Source of the DNA: CAYSZB01 sp964435475
GTDB taxonomy: Bacteria > Chloroflexota > Anaerolineae > Anaerolineales > Anaerolineaceae
Direction: 5' to 3'
Assembly (NCBI GenBank): GCA_964435475.1
Contig: CAYSZB010000001.1
Location: 1-64,000 of the forward strand
DNA: 64,000 nucleotides
This document shows, in pieces, positions 1-8,019 of the stretch (position 1 is the stretch's first letter; every line of letters starts with the position of its first letter). Below the pieces are notes generated by a model. That model saw only the letters and a list, made by a program, of their open reading frames with translations. It was not told where the DNA came from and did not search any database. Position numbers and translations under genes: made by a program.

Positions 1-59
1 GTTTAATCGCCAAACGCGAGCGATATCAACCAATTTAAGAAAAAGTGTGAAGGAAAGGC

Positions 60-90
60 TTGACATTAACCTTACGTCATAGTTTATACT
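60..90 (+). promoter_or_regulatory. MerR-type promoter with 19-bp spacer, leaderless
   Basis: TTGACA (60-65) and TATACT (85-90) are separated by 19 bp. This long spacer is characteristic of promoters controlled by MerR-family activators, and the gene that follows encodes one, so autoregulation is likely. The spacer contains an ACGT core (ACCTTACGTCATAGT) with imperfect dyad character. The ATG begins 7 bases after the -10 box, so transcription should start on or next to the start codon. Confidence 0.72.
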
Positions 91-96
91 GGGGGC

Positions 97-840
97 ATGT
101 TTTCGATTAAGCAACTTTCGGACCTGGCAGCGGTCTCGCGCCGCACTCTGCACTATTATGATGCGATCGGCTTGTTGCAGCCAACACGCATTGCTGAAAA
201 TGGCTACCGCTGGTATTCAGAACAGGACTTGCTGCGCCTGCAACAGATCCTGCTATACCGCGAAGCGGGTCTGCCTCTGCTGCAAATTAAGAAGATCCTG
301 GATGAGCGGTCATTTGATGCCATAATTGCCCTGCAGCAGCACGAAAAAGCTCTAGTAAAACAAAAAGAGCACCTGGATGGGCTGATCGAAACCGTCAAGC
401 AGACGATCAAACACCTCAAAGGAGAATTAGAAATGAGTCCGACACAACTTTTCGGGGCTTTTAGCGAGGAAGAAGAAAAAAAATACGAAAAAGAAGCCAT
501 GCAGATGTATGATCCGGAAACGGTCAAAGAATCAAATGCCCGCTGGCGTGCTTATTCCAAGGCAGATAAGGAGAGGATCGGGAGGGAGGGGAATGCTGCA
601 TACGATGCCATGGTCAAAGCGATACCCAGGGGAGCAGATTCTTTGGAGGCGCAGGCAGGGGTGGAAGCCTGGCGCAAGCACATGAGCTATTTCTGGGAGC
701 CGGAGGATGAGCAACTGCTTGGACTCGCTGACCTCTATAATGAGGACCCACGATTCAAGGCGAATTTTGACAAGGTGCACCCCAACCTGGCAGTTTTCAT
801 GCGTGAAGCGATCAGGATCTATGTGGAAAGGCGAAAATAG
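97..840 (+). CDS. MerR-family transcriptional regulator with TipAS ligand-binding domain
   Basis: The protein has 247 residues. Residues 1-70 form the MerR winged-helix DNA-binding domain (FSIKQLSDLAAVSRRTLHYY, followed by the GL-P---NGYRWYS wing). Residues about 75-110 form the dimerisation helix. Residues about 120-247 match a TipAS-type all-alpha domain, ending with the pattern GLADLYNEDPRF---F---HP-LA-FMREAI. In the TipA/SkgA/Mta group this domain binds hydrophobic or thiopeptide-like drugs and switches on the promoter. The start codon has no usable ribosome-binding site: GGGGGC lies directly against ATG, and the -10 box ends 7 bases upstream, so a leaderless mRNA is inferred. It probably controls its own promoter. 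The next gene may or may not be a target. Confidence 0.9.
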   Translation: MFSIKQLSDLAAVSRRTLHYYDAIGLLQPTRIAENGYRWYSEQDLLRLQQILLYREAGLPLLQIKKILDERSFDAIIALQQHEKALVKQKEHLDGLIETVKQTIKHLKGELEMSPTQLFGAFSEEEEKKYEKEAMQMYDPETVKESNARWRAYSKADKERIGREGNAAYDAMVKAIPRGADSLEAQAGVEAWRKHMSYFWEPEDEQLLGLADLYNEDPRFKANFDKVHPNLAVFMREAIRIYVERRK

Positions 841-891
841 TAAACCCTAGTAATAAACAGCCATCCGACGCTGATTGATTTACCGATTACT

Positions 892-900
892 TGGTAAAAT
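892..900 (+). promoter_or_regulatory. Extended -10 promoter (TGGTAAAAT)
   Basis: TG-N-TAAAAT lies 30 bases before the ATG at 931. The same ten bases, TTGGTAAAAT, precede phoU at 17571-17580. No good -35 box lies at normal spacing (TTGATT at 875-880 is only 14 bp away), as expected for an extended -10 promoter. Confidence 0.5.
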
Positions 901-930
901 TAGGCATACCACGGATCAAGGGAGTTCGGT

Positions 931-2454
931 ATGAGCGTCAAATCCAAGTTGGCTAAAAGTGCCTTTCAACACAAGGTTTCCCGGTATACCCGTTCACCCC
1001 ATTTCTGGGTCAACCTTTTGGCCATCGGGCTGCTCCTCTTTATTGCCGCCATCGGGGTAATGAATATAGACCCGTCCTGGAATGCGCAGGCGTATCACCT
1101 GCCTGTTGCTGCCCGCCTGGCGGGGATTTTCAGCAGGGATGAATACCGCATGGCACCCATGGTTGAGGGTTATTTTGATGGCAATGCCAACCTGGCAGAA
1201 TTGGTACAGGGTGGGCTGTGGCGCCTGAGTGGTCTACCCGGGGCGGCCAACCTGGTGGGAATATTGTCAATGACGGTCCTGATTGTTGTCAGCAGCGCGA
1301 TTTTCAAGATCCCGATCTGGCAGCTGACCATATTTTACCTGAGCATCCCGCTTGTACTGCGCCATAGTTACAGTTCCTACGTGGACCTGGCAGCGAATGC
1401 CTTTTTATGCCTGGCAATGGTCATTTTTTTCAGCACCATTATGAAAAAGGACCATTCGATCAGGAAATTGATCCTCGTGCTGATCCCCCTGGCGGTGGCG
1501 GCGAATATCAAACTGTATCAACTTGTGCTTAGCGTTGTGCTGGGAATGTTCATTTTTCTTTCATATTTTGTCTTCTGGGTGCGCAGGAAAGTGCGTTTTT
1601 CGAAGGTGCTGCTTTACCTGTTAATCTTCCTGGTATTCATTGCCGGGGCTTATTGGAAGTTGGGTGCCAACTACCTGCGCTATGACAACCCGCTCTATCC
1701 ATTGGCGTTTACATTCAGAGGACAGGAGTTCCCGGGGCTGGTCAGCGCATCAACCTCCTCCTATATTGTGGATGCCTTCTCAGTGCCAAAGATCAACCCA
1801 TACTATTTTGCCCGTTCTTTGACAGAAATTGATCTCTGGCGTGTCAGACCAGAAACCGTGTATACCATTGACATGGACCTGGGAAACTACAATGCCGTTT
1901 TGGGGGCAAGGTTGGGTGGTTTTTTCGTGGTCAACCTGATCTTCTGGGCGGCGGGTCTGCTCATCTTCTCGCTTTTCTCACAAAACCGGGCGATCTTCAA
2001 ATGCCTGCTTATCCTGGTGATGATGGTGGGGGTGGCAGCCTTTTTACCGTCGTCCAGTGAATTGCGCCATGTGTTGTTCATCCCGCTGTCCCTGGCAACC
2101 CTGTTTTTGATCGGGCTGCACGACCTGGCACGAAAACGCTGGTCGAGAGCTTTAGGGATTGTCATCCAGGTGGCGATATTTGCCTTTGTGGCGTTCCTGG
2201 TGGTGACCAAAAGCGATCATTTCCCAACAGCCTTGACCATCCCGCAATATCAAACAAAAGAAGCAGAGCAGAAAGCGTGCTACGAAGTGAATGTTGAGTC
2301 GCCAGTCTGTATTTATGGTGATGAACCTGAAGCCTTTTATTACAAACTGGCCAACCCGGACCTGGTGATAGAGTTTTTACCCGGTGAAGGGAGTTGCACG
2401 GTTGAAAACAGGATCTCCCTTGACCAAATGCGAGAATTCAAGCGAAACCCGTGA
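931..2454 (+). CDS. Polytopic membrane protein, GT-C glycosyltransferase-like
   Basis: The protein has 507 residues and about ten or more hydrophobic helices: one near residues 28-48, a dense set from about 95 to 260, and more from about 320 to 440. The first extracytoplasmic loop has an acidic/aromatic pattern (NIDPSWNAQAYHLP, then FSRDEYRMAP) of the kind found in GT-C/ArnT-PMT-like enzymes that use polyprenyl-phosphate sugars. The C-terminal tail (about 60 residues) is soluble with three Cys. GGGAG about 6 bases before the ATG is the ribosome-binding site. The family is not recognised precisely, so glycosyl transfer is an inference from topology and the acidic loop. Confidence 0.65.
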   Translation: MSVKSKLAKSAFQHKVSRYTRSPHFWVNLLAIGLLLFIAAIGVMNIDPSWNAQAYHLPVAARLAGIFSRDEYRMAPMVEGYFDGNANLAELVQGGLWRLSGLPGAANLVGILSMTVLIVVSSAIFKIPIWQLTIFYLSIPLVLRHSYSSYVDLAANAFLCLAMVIFFSTIMKKDHSIRKLILVLIPLAVAANIKLYQLVLSVVLGMFIFLSYFVFWVRRKVRFSKVLLYLLIFLVFIAGAYWKLGANYLRYDNPLYPLAFTFRGQEFPGLVSASTSSYIVDAFSVPKINPYYFARSLTEIDLWRVRPETVYTIDMDLGNYNAVLGARLGGFFVVNLIFWAAGLLIFSLFSQNRAIFKCLLILVMMVGVAAFLPSSSELRHVLFIPLSLATLFLIGLHDLARKRWSRALGIVIQVAIFAFVAFLVVTKSDHFPTALTIPQYQTKEAEQKACYEVNVESPVCIYGDEPEAFYYKLANPDLVIEFLPGEGSCTVENRISLDQMREFKRNP

Positions 2455-2529
2455 TAATAGGCTTAACCATACATTATGGTAAATGAAATTTGAGACGGTA
2501 AAGGATTTTCTGTAGTAGCGCCGGTTTAA

Positions 2530-3078
2530 TTAAGGTTCCAGGCATGCCGGGATGGAATTGCTTGGACCATCTGGCTCCCAGGTCTGCCCGTTCTGATCAA
2601 ATATCTTGACATACTGCACCTGCTTAAATTGCAGCAGGTTCTTCATGAGTGGTTGGGCAATGGTGTATGTTGCGCCATTGCTGAAACAGATCCCAGTTAA
2701 ATAAACCCTGGCGATACCTTCTGAAATCTCCAGTGCACTAAAGCCCGTGAAACCATCGGTGATCGCCTCATACCCCAGGGCGTTCTCCTCTTCTGTTGGA
2801 CCCTTGAAGAACTCAAGCAGTACAGCCTCCGGCAGGTTGTCGTTTGAATTAACCTCGCGACGAACCGCCACTTCGAATGGCGGTCCTCCCGTAGCGTAGC
2901 GGATGGTGTCTGTAAAATACACGGTGACCGTTATTGTTTCTGGTGGAGGACTAATAACTTGCGGGGCACACCCAAACACGAGGAGGATAACCAGTGCCAG
3001 CCAAAGAATAGCAACCTGGTGACTTCTACGTGAACGCTTCGTTCGATTTCTGCTTACTTTTGGCAAGATCGTTTGCAT
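2530..3078 (-). CDS. GerMN-domain lipoprotein
   Basis: The start is taken at the ATG at 3078, preceded by AGAGGT; a TTG three codons upstream is also possible. This gives 182 residues. A basic N-terminus and hydrophobic helix end in a lipobox (LLVFGC-A), so a lipid-anchored exported protein is expected. The mature part has the GerMN/sporulation-like pattern: a beta strand (ITVTVYF), then LPEAVLLEFFKGPTEEE, then G-ALEISEGIARVYLTG, ending with the Q-VKIFDQNG strand. The family began with the spore-germination protein GerM, but it is widespread in non-sporulating Chloroflexota and Actinobacteria, where its role is unknown. There is no sporulation gene nearby. A clear promoter lies upstream. Confidence 0.82.
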   Translation of the reverse strand: MQTILPKVSRNRTKRSRRSHQVAILWLALVILLVFGCAPQVISPPPETITVTVYFTDTIRYATGGPPFEVAVRREVNSNDNLPEAVLLEFFKGPTEEENALGYEAITDGFTGFSALEISEGIARVYLTGICFSNGATYTIAQPLMKNLLQFKQVQYVKIFDQNGQTWEPDGPSNSIPACLEP

Positions 3079-3179
3079 GGCTGACAACCTCTATCCAGCC
3101 CAACTCCAATATGGCCGAGCATAATGATGCTACCTTTCAGGTTTGTCATTGAGGAGCGATGAAAGGCAGTGACATTTGT

Positions 3180-3208
3180 AGTATAGAGAAATATGAATTC
3201 AAAGTCAA
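3180..3208 (-). promoter_or_regulatory. Sigma-70 promoter for the GerMN lipoprotein
   Basis: On the minus strand TTGACT (3208-3203) and TATACT (3185-3180) are separated by 17 bp. The predicted start of transcription leaves a leader of about 95 bases before the gene at 3078. Confidence 0.72.
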
Positions 3209-3537
3209 TAGCATGGAGATGAGTTATTAATCAAACAACCCCTCGAGGTAAGGGGCTGTTGTAATAAGTGACTGGAGACCGCTTAACGAACGATCAGGGG
3301 TAAAAAGGTCAAATGGTAGGCAATACCGGTTGCCGGGTGCGCCTTCTGAATAGTTGATGTGTAGCGCTGGAATGGGTACTTCAGTAAACTCGTCTTATTA
3401 TTTGGTCACATCAGCAAAGTCGAGATAATTATTGATGCAAATGCTTGAGTTGGTTTTTGCCGGTGATCCATGAGATATGGGCAATTGTTACCCCGGGTTC
3501 CTTGATGGATTGTCTGGTGAGGGGAATATGTAAATAA
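3209..3537. other. Intergenic region without recognisable gene
   Basis: The stretch between the GerMN promoter and the terminator at 3538-3568 carries no ORF with coding character. A weak bulged hairpin lies at about 3233-3262 (ACAAC-CCCT against AGGGG-CTG-TTGT). I see no tRNA fold and no repeat. Confidence 0.5.
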
Positions 3538-3568
3538 AAGCCATCCCGGTGAGATTCCAGGATGGCTT
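3531..3568 (-). terminator. Rho-independent terminator of the secreted repeat protein gene
   Basis: The arms AAGCCATCC (3538-3546) and GGATGGCTT (3560-3568) pair perfectly. Read on the minus strand, the stem is followed by TTTTATTTA, so it terminates the leftward gene ending at 3635. Confidence 0.85.
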
Positions 3569-3634
3569 GTGGGTCCAGCCGGGCAGGTGTTGAATTACCC
3601 GACCTTGTTGTTATTTACTCTCTGGGTTGTCTGG

Positions 3635-4324
3635 TTAGCGTCTTCCCCCGCCACGGCGGCCACCGCTGAAGCCCATTCCACCGCCAAATCCCACGCCTTG
3701 GCCTTCACCGATGTTAGCCAGCAGCAGGTCAGCCTGCGCCTGGGTAATTTTTCCATCGGTTACTGCCTGGGCAATTGCATTCTGGTAGGCTGTGGTTCGT
3801 GCCTCTGCCATATATCCCTGGATAGACTGTCGGGCGATCATCAGGTCAGCCTGTTCCTGGGTGATCTTTCCATCAGTGACTGCCTGATTGATCTGTGCCA
3901 GGAACACATTGTCCCTGGCTTCGGTCAATTGCTCAACGGTGATCCCAAGCGCTTCGCCAAGATATGTATCGAGCATTTCCGGTCCAACGGGACCCATACC
4001 GCGTGACATGCGGAAGGAACGATTGTCATCATCCAGGTCTTCGATTAACTCGTCCGCTTCATCCTGGGTGATCTCGCCAGCAGACACCTTTGCTTCGATA
4101 AAGGCGGTGTTTGCCTCTAGGTAAGCGGCCTGGAGGTCTTCGGGGGTGATGCCCAGCTCGTCTGCCAGGGCTTGCATGTGGTCATCAAAACCCATGCCAA
4201 GCCTGGCAACTTCATTGTCGAGGCCACCCTTTGCGCTGACCTGTTGGGCAACACTAAAAGCGCTGAGACCGATGAAGGTCAGGACTGCCATGACGATCAA
4301 AATTATTTTGCTTTGTTTTTTCAT
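3635..4324 (-). CDS. Secreted protein with internal helical repeats and Gly/Arg-rich tail
   Basis: The protein has 229 residues. An N-terminal signal peptide (about residues 1-32, ending near SVAQQVSA) is followed by repeated units of the type A-AVTDGKITQ-QADL. Two units are nearly identical (about residues 143-158 and 187-202), and a diverged copy (VSAGEITQDEADELI) lies near residue 80. Each copy looks like two short helices joined by a turn, as in DUF2680-like secreted proteins. The last 20 residues are almost only Gly, Arg, Phe and Met. Function is unknown; calcium or wall binding is possible from the acidic repeats but not shown. It is a single-gene unit with its own promoter and terminator. 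Confidence 0.75.
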   Translation of the reverse strand: MKKQSKIILIVMAVLTFIGLSAFSVAQQVSAKGGLDNEVARLGMGFDDHMQALADELGITPEDLQAAYLEANTAFIEAKVSAGEITQDEADELIEDLDDDNRSFRMSRGMGPVGPEMLDTYLGEALGITVEQLTEARDNVFLAQINQAVTDGKITQEQADLMIARQSIQGYMAEARTTAYQNAIAQAVTDGKITQAQADLLLANIGEGQGVGFGGGMGFSGGRRGGGRR

Positions 4325-4382
4325 ACGTTTTACTCCTTAAATGGTTTGTATTTGTTGTAATTTGGATCCTTGATCCGCTGCC

Positions 4383-4391
4383 ATAATAGCA
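4383..4391 (-). promoter_or_regulatory. Extended -10 promoter for the secreted repeat protein gene
   Basis: Minus-strand TGCTATTAT (TG at -15/-14, then TATTAT) lies about 60 bases upstream of the start codon at 4324. No good -35 box is visible. Confidence 0.4.
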
Positions 4392-4479
4392 TCCTGATCA
4401 CATGTTTATGTTATTGAAATATGTGTTGAATATGGATAATTTATGTAGACGGGAAAGACGAGAAGGCCATAAATTCCCC

Positions 4480-4520
4480 TTGACTATTAGACAGTAGTGC
4501 TGTATAATTCAGTTATACTG
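4480..4520 (+). promoter_or_regulatory. Sigma-70 promoter and dyads before the merR-VWA pair
   Basis: TTGACT (4480-4485), a 17-bp spacer and TATAAT (4503-4508) form a near-consensus promoter. Two short dyads overlap it: ACAG-TAGTG-CTGT (4491-4503) in the spacer, and CAGT-TAT-ACTG (4510-4520) over the start of transcription. These are good candidate operators for the MerR-type regulator encoded next. Confidence 0.72.
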
Positions 4521-4543
4521 TAATAATGATCAAAGGACATATC

Positions 4544-5155
4544 ATGGAGAACACAGAACTGACCCTGGAAGAGCTTGCATCAATAAGCCTGGTGCCCATC
4601 CGAACCCTGCGTTTCTACATCCAGGAGGGTTTGCTGCCCGGACCGGATACACGCGGCAAGAATGCCACTTATTCCAATCAGCACCTGGAACGGATCGAGA
4701 TGATCAAGCGCTTAAAGGAGCATTTCCTGCCGCTGCAACAGATCAAGTCGCTGCTTGATAATATGTCCGAGGATGATATCCAGAAGATCCTGATCTACAG
4801 AGAGCAATTCAAGCTGAGCATGGAGGATAACAGTACATTTTTGGAGAACCGCCCAAAGTCATCAAAAGTGGGTTCGAGCGCCCTGGATTACATCCGGTCT
4901 CTTGAGCAGACACAACACCTTAACCAGGCGGTCGGGGAACCTAAGATGACTTTGAAAATGCCGAAAGAGCAGTTTGTTTTTACGGAGGCGCCAATACAAT
5001 ACAATGACCGGTCATCTTCAAGGCCCAGGCGGGAAAGCTGGCGCAAGATCATTTTTACAGATGGGGTCGAGCTGCACATCAGTGTGGCACGGGAGAAGCA
5101 GTTCAAAGCTGAGATCCAGGAACTGGTTGACTTCGCCCGCAATTTATTCGAATAA
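4544..5155 (+). CDS. MerR-family transcriptional regulator
   Basis: The ATG at 4544 is preferred over the one at 4526 because AAAGGA (4532-4537) stands 6 bases before it. The protein has 203 residues. The N-terminal winged helix (LEELASISLVPIRTLRFYIQ, then EGLLPGPD) belongs to the MerR family; the remainder of the domain (HLERIEMIKRLKEHFLPLQQ) runs to about residue 75. The C-terminal half has no Cys pair, so a metal sensor is unlikely. It ends in a compact alpha/beta segment (about residues 150-203) that could bind a ligand or partner. The VWA gene starts 23 bases after the stop, so the two are co-transcribed and this protein probably regulates the pair. Confidence 0.85.
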   Translation: MENTELTLEELASISLVPIRTLRFYIQEGLLPGPDTRGKNATYSNQHLERIEMIKRLKEHFLPLQQIKSLLDNMSEDDIQKILIYREQFKLSMEDNSTFLENRPKSSKVGSSALDYIRSLEQTQHLNQAVGEPKMTLKMPKEQFVFTEAPIQYNDRSSSRPRRESWRKIIFTDGVELHISVAREKQFKAEIQELVDFARNLFE

Positions 5156-5178
5156 TATGTTTTGTGGAGGGAGTAAAA

Positions 5179-7119
5179 ATGAAAAAGGAAAATAAAATAC
5201 AAACAATTGAAGTCAAAGTGCTGGCAGACAAGGCGCTGGTTGCGTCTGACAAAGCCAGCGAGCGCATCCTGGAGATTGCCTTGACCGCACCTGAAAAGAA
5301 AGCGGTTGTCGAACGGGCGCCACTCAACATGAGCCTGGTGATCGACCGCAGCGGCTCAATGGATGGTGAAAAACTGGAATATGTCAAGCAGGCGGCCAGT
5401 CATGTGGTGGACCTTTTGGGAGAAAAGGACCGCGTGGCGGTGGTGATCTATGATGACACGGTGGAGGTGTTGGTTCCATCGACTTTCATGGGTGAACCGG
5501 CAAAAAAGGACGCTAAAAACAAGATTGCCGGCATCCGCTCAGGTGGCAGTACAAACCTTGGGGGTGGGTGGCTTGAGGGCTGTAGACAGGTGGCGGAAGC
5601 GTCCACAGACAAGACCTTTAACCGTACGCTACTGCTGACAGACGGCCTGGCCAATGTAGGGATGACAAGCATAGGCGAACTCTCTGAGCATGCGCTGGGT
5701 TTATTCCGCCGGGGAATATCCACATCCTGTTTTGGGGTGGGACTGGGCTATGATGAACACCTGCTGGAGGCTATGGCCGCCAATGGCGGGGGCAACTTCC
5801 ACTTCCTGGAGACGACCAATGCCATCCCGCTGGTATTTGAGCGCGAATTTTTGGAACTGATCAGCGTGTCGATGCGCGATACAGAGGTCAGCCTGGAGGT
5901 TCCTGAGGGGGTTACGGTGAATGTCTCAGGTGGCTACCAGTTTACGAAGTCCGATAGAAAGTTAAAAGTGACGCTGGGCAGCCTGGTGGCGGGCAAAGCT
6001 TACTCGCTGTTCCTGAAACTGGCTATCAAGGAAGGTCTGGATACAAGCGAGTTGACCATCCCCGTGGCAGTTTCTGCGCGGGGCGAGGATGACGTTGAGA
6101 TCGAGGGCAAAGGACAATTTACCTTCAAACTTGCACCCGCCAGCGAGGTGGACGCAGTTGAACCTGACCGACCCTTGATGGAACGATTTGCCCCGATAGA
6201 CCTGGCGGACCAGGCCACCGAAGCCATGAAACGCGAGAGAGCGGGTGACCGGGCGGGGGCATCGCGGATGATGTCTGATGCAGCATTCCTTCGCAAGCCT
6301 TATGTATCAGATAACGAGAGTAGTAAATACCGCTTTATGTCTGAGCAAATGGCTGTGGGAATGGATGAGCGTACGCGAAAGCGCATGCATCAGCAGGAGT
6401 ATTCCACGAAAAAGGGAAGAATCATGACCTATGACTACCCGCTGAGGCTTGTTAAAGGTGTCCTTGTGGCGGATATTGCAGGCCTGTCGGTGGTGATTGC
6501 CACGGGTTCGCCCATTTCTACAGGGGTGGTTGATGATTGGTTCTTCCTGGACCAGGTGCATAAGCTTTCCAAAGACACCCTGGGAGTGACACCGGCCTAT
6601 GTTGGAAAAAATATTGGCACCCATGTGGACATCCTGCTGGGTATGGACATCATGAAGAAGTTCCATGTGACCGTAGATTTGAAGAATAACCGCATCAGTT
6701 TCAGTGTAGATTCACCTGTCAATATGTTTAACAACAAGTGGGTTGGGGCCGAACGCATTCCATTCCAAGACCTGGTGGGTACGCCGATCATCCCCTGCTT
6801 GATCGATGGGAAAAATGTCGAGTTGTACCTGGATACGGGTGCGAAGTTGACCTACCTGGATAGCATGTTGGTTAAGAACCGTACTGCGTTGGGAATTGAA
6901 AAAGACTTCTTCTACACGATAGGTGAATTTGAAACAGAGTTCTACGAATTACCGGTCAGGTTGGGTCGGGTTCAGATGGACCTGAAGTGTGGGAAGATGC
7001 CGGGGTTGATGCAAAAGTTGGTGTTGGGCAGCGGCAAACGGGGGGTGTTAGGGACAGAGATATTTGAAAGGCACGGAGTTTGCCTGGCTTTCCCGGATCA
7101 TGAACTGATCCTGTTCTAA
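5179..7119 (+). CDS. VWA-domain protein fused to two retropepsin-like lobes
   Basis: The start is the ATG at 5179, behind a strong GGAGGGAG; upstream GTG codons lie in the ribosome-binding site. The protein has 646 residues and no signal peptide. Residues about 15-330 are a YfbK/inter-alpha-inhibitor-like unit with a VWA domain. Its metal-ion site is complete: DRSGS (56-60), the Thr in GGSTNL, and LLTDG. A basic helical linker follows. Residues about 425-646 contain two similar halves, each with a retropepsin-like core. Lobe 1 has VVIATGSPIS (A441 where the catalytic Asp is expected) and ends LLGMDI (about 486-491). Lobe 2 has LYLDTGAKLT (D552) and ends VLGTEI (about 623-628). One catalytic Asp is therefore missing, so peptide cleavage is doubtful unless two chains pair. 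Co-transcribed with the MerR gene. Confidence 0.8.
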   Translation: MKKENKIQTIEVKVLADKALVASDKASERILEIALTAPEKKAVVERAPLNMSLVIDRSGSMDGEKLEYVKQAASHVVDLLGEKDRVAVVIYDDTVEVLVPSTFMGEPAKKDAKNKIAGIRSGGSTNLGGGWLEGCRQVAEASTDKTFNRTLLLTDGLANVGMTSIGELSEHALGLFRRGISTSCFGVGLGYDEHLLEAMAANGGGNFHFLETTNAIPLVFEREFLELISVSMRDTEVSLEVPEGVTVNVSGGYQFTKSDRKLKVTLGSLVAGKAYSLFLKLAIKEGLDTSELTIPVAVSARGEDDVEIEGKGQFTFKLAPASEVDAVEPDRPLMERFAPIDLADQATEAMKRERAGDRAGASRMMSDAAFLRKPYVSDNESSKYRFMSEQMAVGMDERTRKRMHQQEYSTKKGRIMTYDYPLRLVKGVLVADIAGLSVVIATGSPISTGVVDDWFFLDQVHKLSKDTLGVTPAYVGKNIGTHVDILLGMDIMKKFHVTVDLKNNRISFSVDSPVNMFNNKWVGAERIPFQDLVGTPIIPCLIDGKNVELYLDTGAKLTYLDSMLVKNRTALGIEKDFFYTIGEFETEFYELPVRLGRVQMDLKCGKMPGLMQKLVLGSGKRGVLGTEIFERHGVCLAFPDHELILF

Positions 7120-7147
7120 CCAACAGTCACGGGCATCATTCTGGTGC

Positions 7148-7194
7148 ACCGGGATACCTGGCAGGAGGAAAAACACAGGTATCCCGGTAATTAT
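7148..7194 (+). terminator. Hairpin terminator between convergent genes
   Basis: A perfect 13-bp stem, ACCGGGATACCTG (7148-7160) with CAGGTATCCCGGT (7176-7188), is followed on the plus strand by AATTATTT. It lies between the VWA gene and the convergent DUF1003 gene. Confidence 0.75.
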
Positions 7195-7806
7195 TTAATC
7201 ATCATCATCATCATCAGTATCGCGGTGCCGATGGGCAAGCCGGGCGGGTTTATCCTCCATCTCTGCTCTGCGCCTGACCAGGTCCATTTCGAGCAGAACG
7301 TCCTCGGGTGAGACATCCTCTTCGAGTTCTCGCAACTCGATATCATCATCATTCGGGATTCCCAGTTTGTCCTGGATGGCATCCAGCATGCGCAATGCGC
7401 GGGTCAACTCATATTGGTTTAACAAACTCATCTGCAGGTCAAGGTCGGCGCGCTGGTCAGCTTCTTTTTGCTGGCGGTTTTGCGAGATCAGGATGAATGT
7501 GGAAAGAAAAAGCACCTCAACGGTCAGAACACCGACCAGCAGGCCGAAGGGGTATGGGTCGAAGGGTTTGATGCCAAAGATGCCGCTGTTGAGCAGCACA
7601 TAGAGAGCGATGATGAATATGTGGATTATCAAGAAGCGCACATGTCCGGCAAACCCAGAGATCTTCACGGAGATTCTCTCTTCGACAGTTGACGAGCGAT
7701 GTGCCTGCCGCCTGATGCGCATGATGGTGCGTATGTTCTTTTCGAGGACCGCGGCCAGTTCCGGGTCGTACTCCTCGAAGGTGTTTTTCTCTTCAGTCGG
7801 TTTCAT
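7195..7806 (-). CDS. DUF1003 family membrane protein
   Basis: The protein has 203 residues. Two transmembrane helices (about residues 58-78 and 88-110) are separated by the short loop GIKPFDPYPFG. They are followed by the family signature FLSTFILISQNRQ and a conserved RADLDLQ helix, all typical of DUF1003. The C-terminal 80 residues are charged and end in six consecutive Asp encoded by six GAT codons (plus strand ATC x6, 7198-7215). Function in the family is unknown. GGAGGAAAG just before the ATG is the ribosome-binding site. Confidence 0.88.
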   Translation of the reverse strand: MKPTEEKNTFEEYDPELAAVLEKNIRTIMRIRRQAHRSSTVEERISVKISGFAGHVRFLIIHIFIIALYVLLNSGIFGIKPFDPYPFGLLVGVLTVEVLFLSTFILISQNRQQKEADQRADLDLQMSLLNQYELTRALRMLDAIQDKLGIPNDDDIELRELEEDVSPEDVLLEMDLVRRRAEMEDKPARLAHRHRDTDDDDDD

Positions 7807-7920
7807 AAGAAACTTTCCTCCTGGTCTTGATGTTGGTAAGTCAAATATAACATGTTCCTATCAATATGAAGAATTGTCTCAAGCAGCTAAAGGTTAAAAA
7901 TTTGATCTGTCGCTTAGCTA

Positions 7921-7949
7921 TTGATTTTGGGTGTAAGACTCGCTATACT
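7921..7949 (+). promoter_or_regulatory. Sigma-70 promoter for the tail-tube gene
   Basis: TTGATT (7921-7926), 17 bp, TATACT (7944-7949). The gene starts 70 bases further on behind an unusually complete Shine-Dalgarno sequence, AGGAGGTGA (8008-8016), which suggests high expression. Confidence 0.7.
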
Positions 7950-8019
7950 GTTTATTAATCCATGTAGTTTCACTGCTACCACAATCTATTTGATTATCAA
8001 ACAGGTCAGGAGGTGACCC

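Noticed and set aside
2466..2480. ACCATA-CAT-TATGGT palindrome as a terminator between convergent genes
   Set aside because: It has a short AT-rich stem and a 3-base loop without a following T-run; probably chance.
2530..3078. GerMN gene as evidence of sporulation
   Set aside because: GerMN domains are widespread in non-sporulating bacteria, and no other spore gene is present.
3233..3262. Hairpin ACAAC-CCCT / AGGGG-CTG-TTGT as a terminator
   Set aside because: The stem is bulged, there is no T-run on either strand, and no gene end lies nearby.
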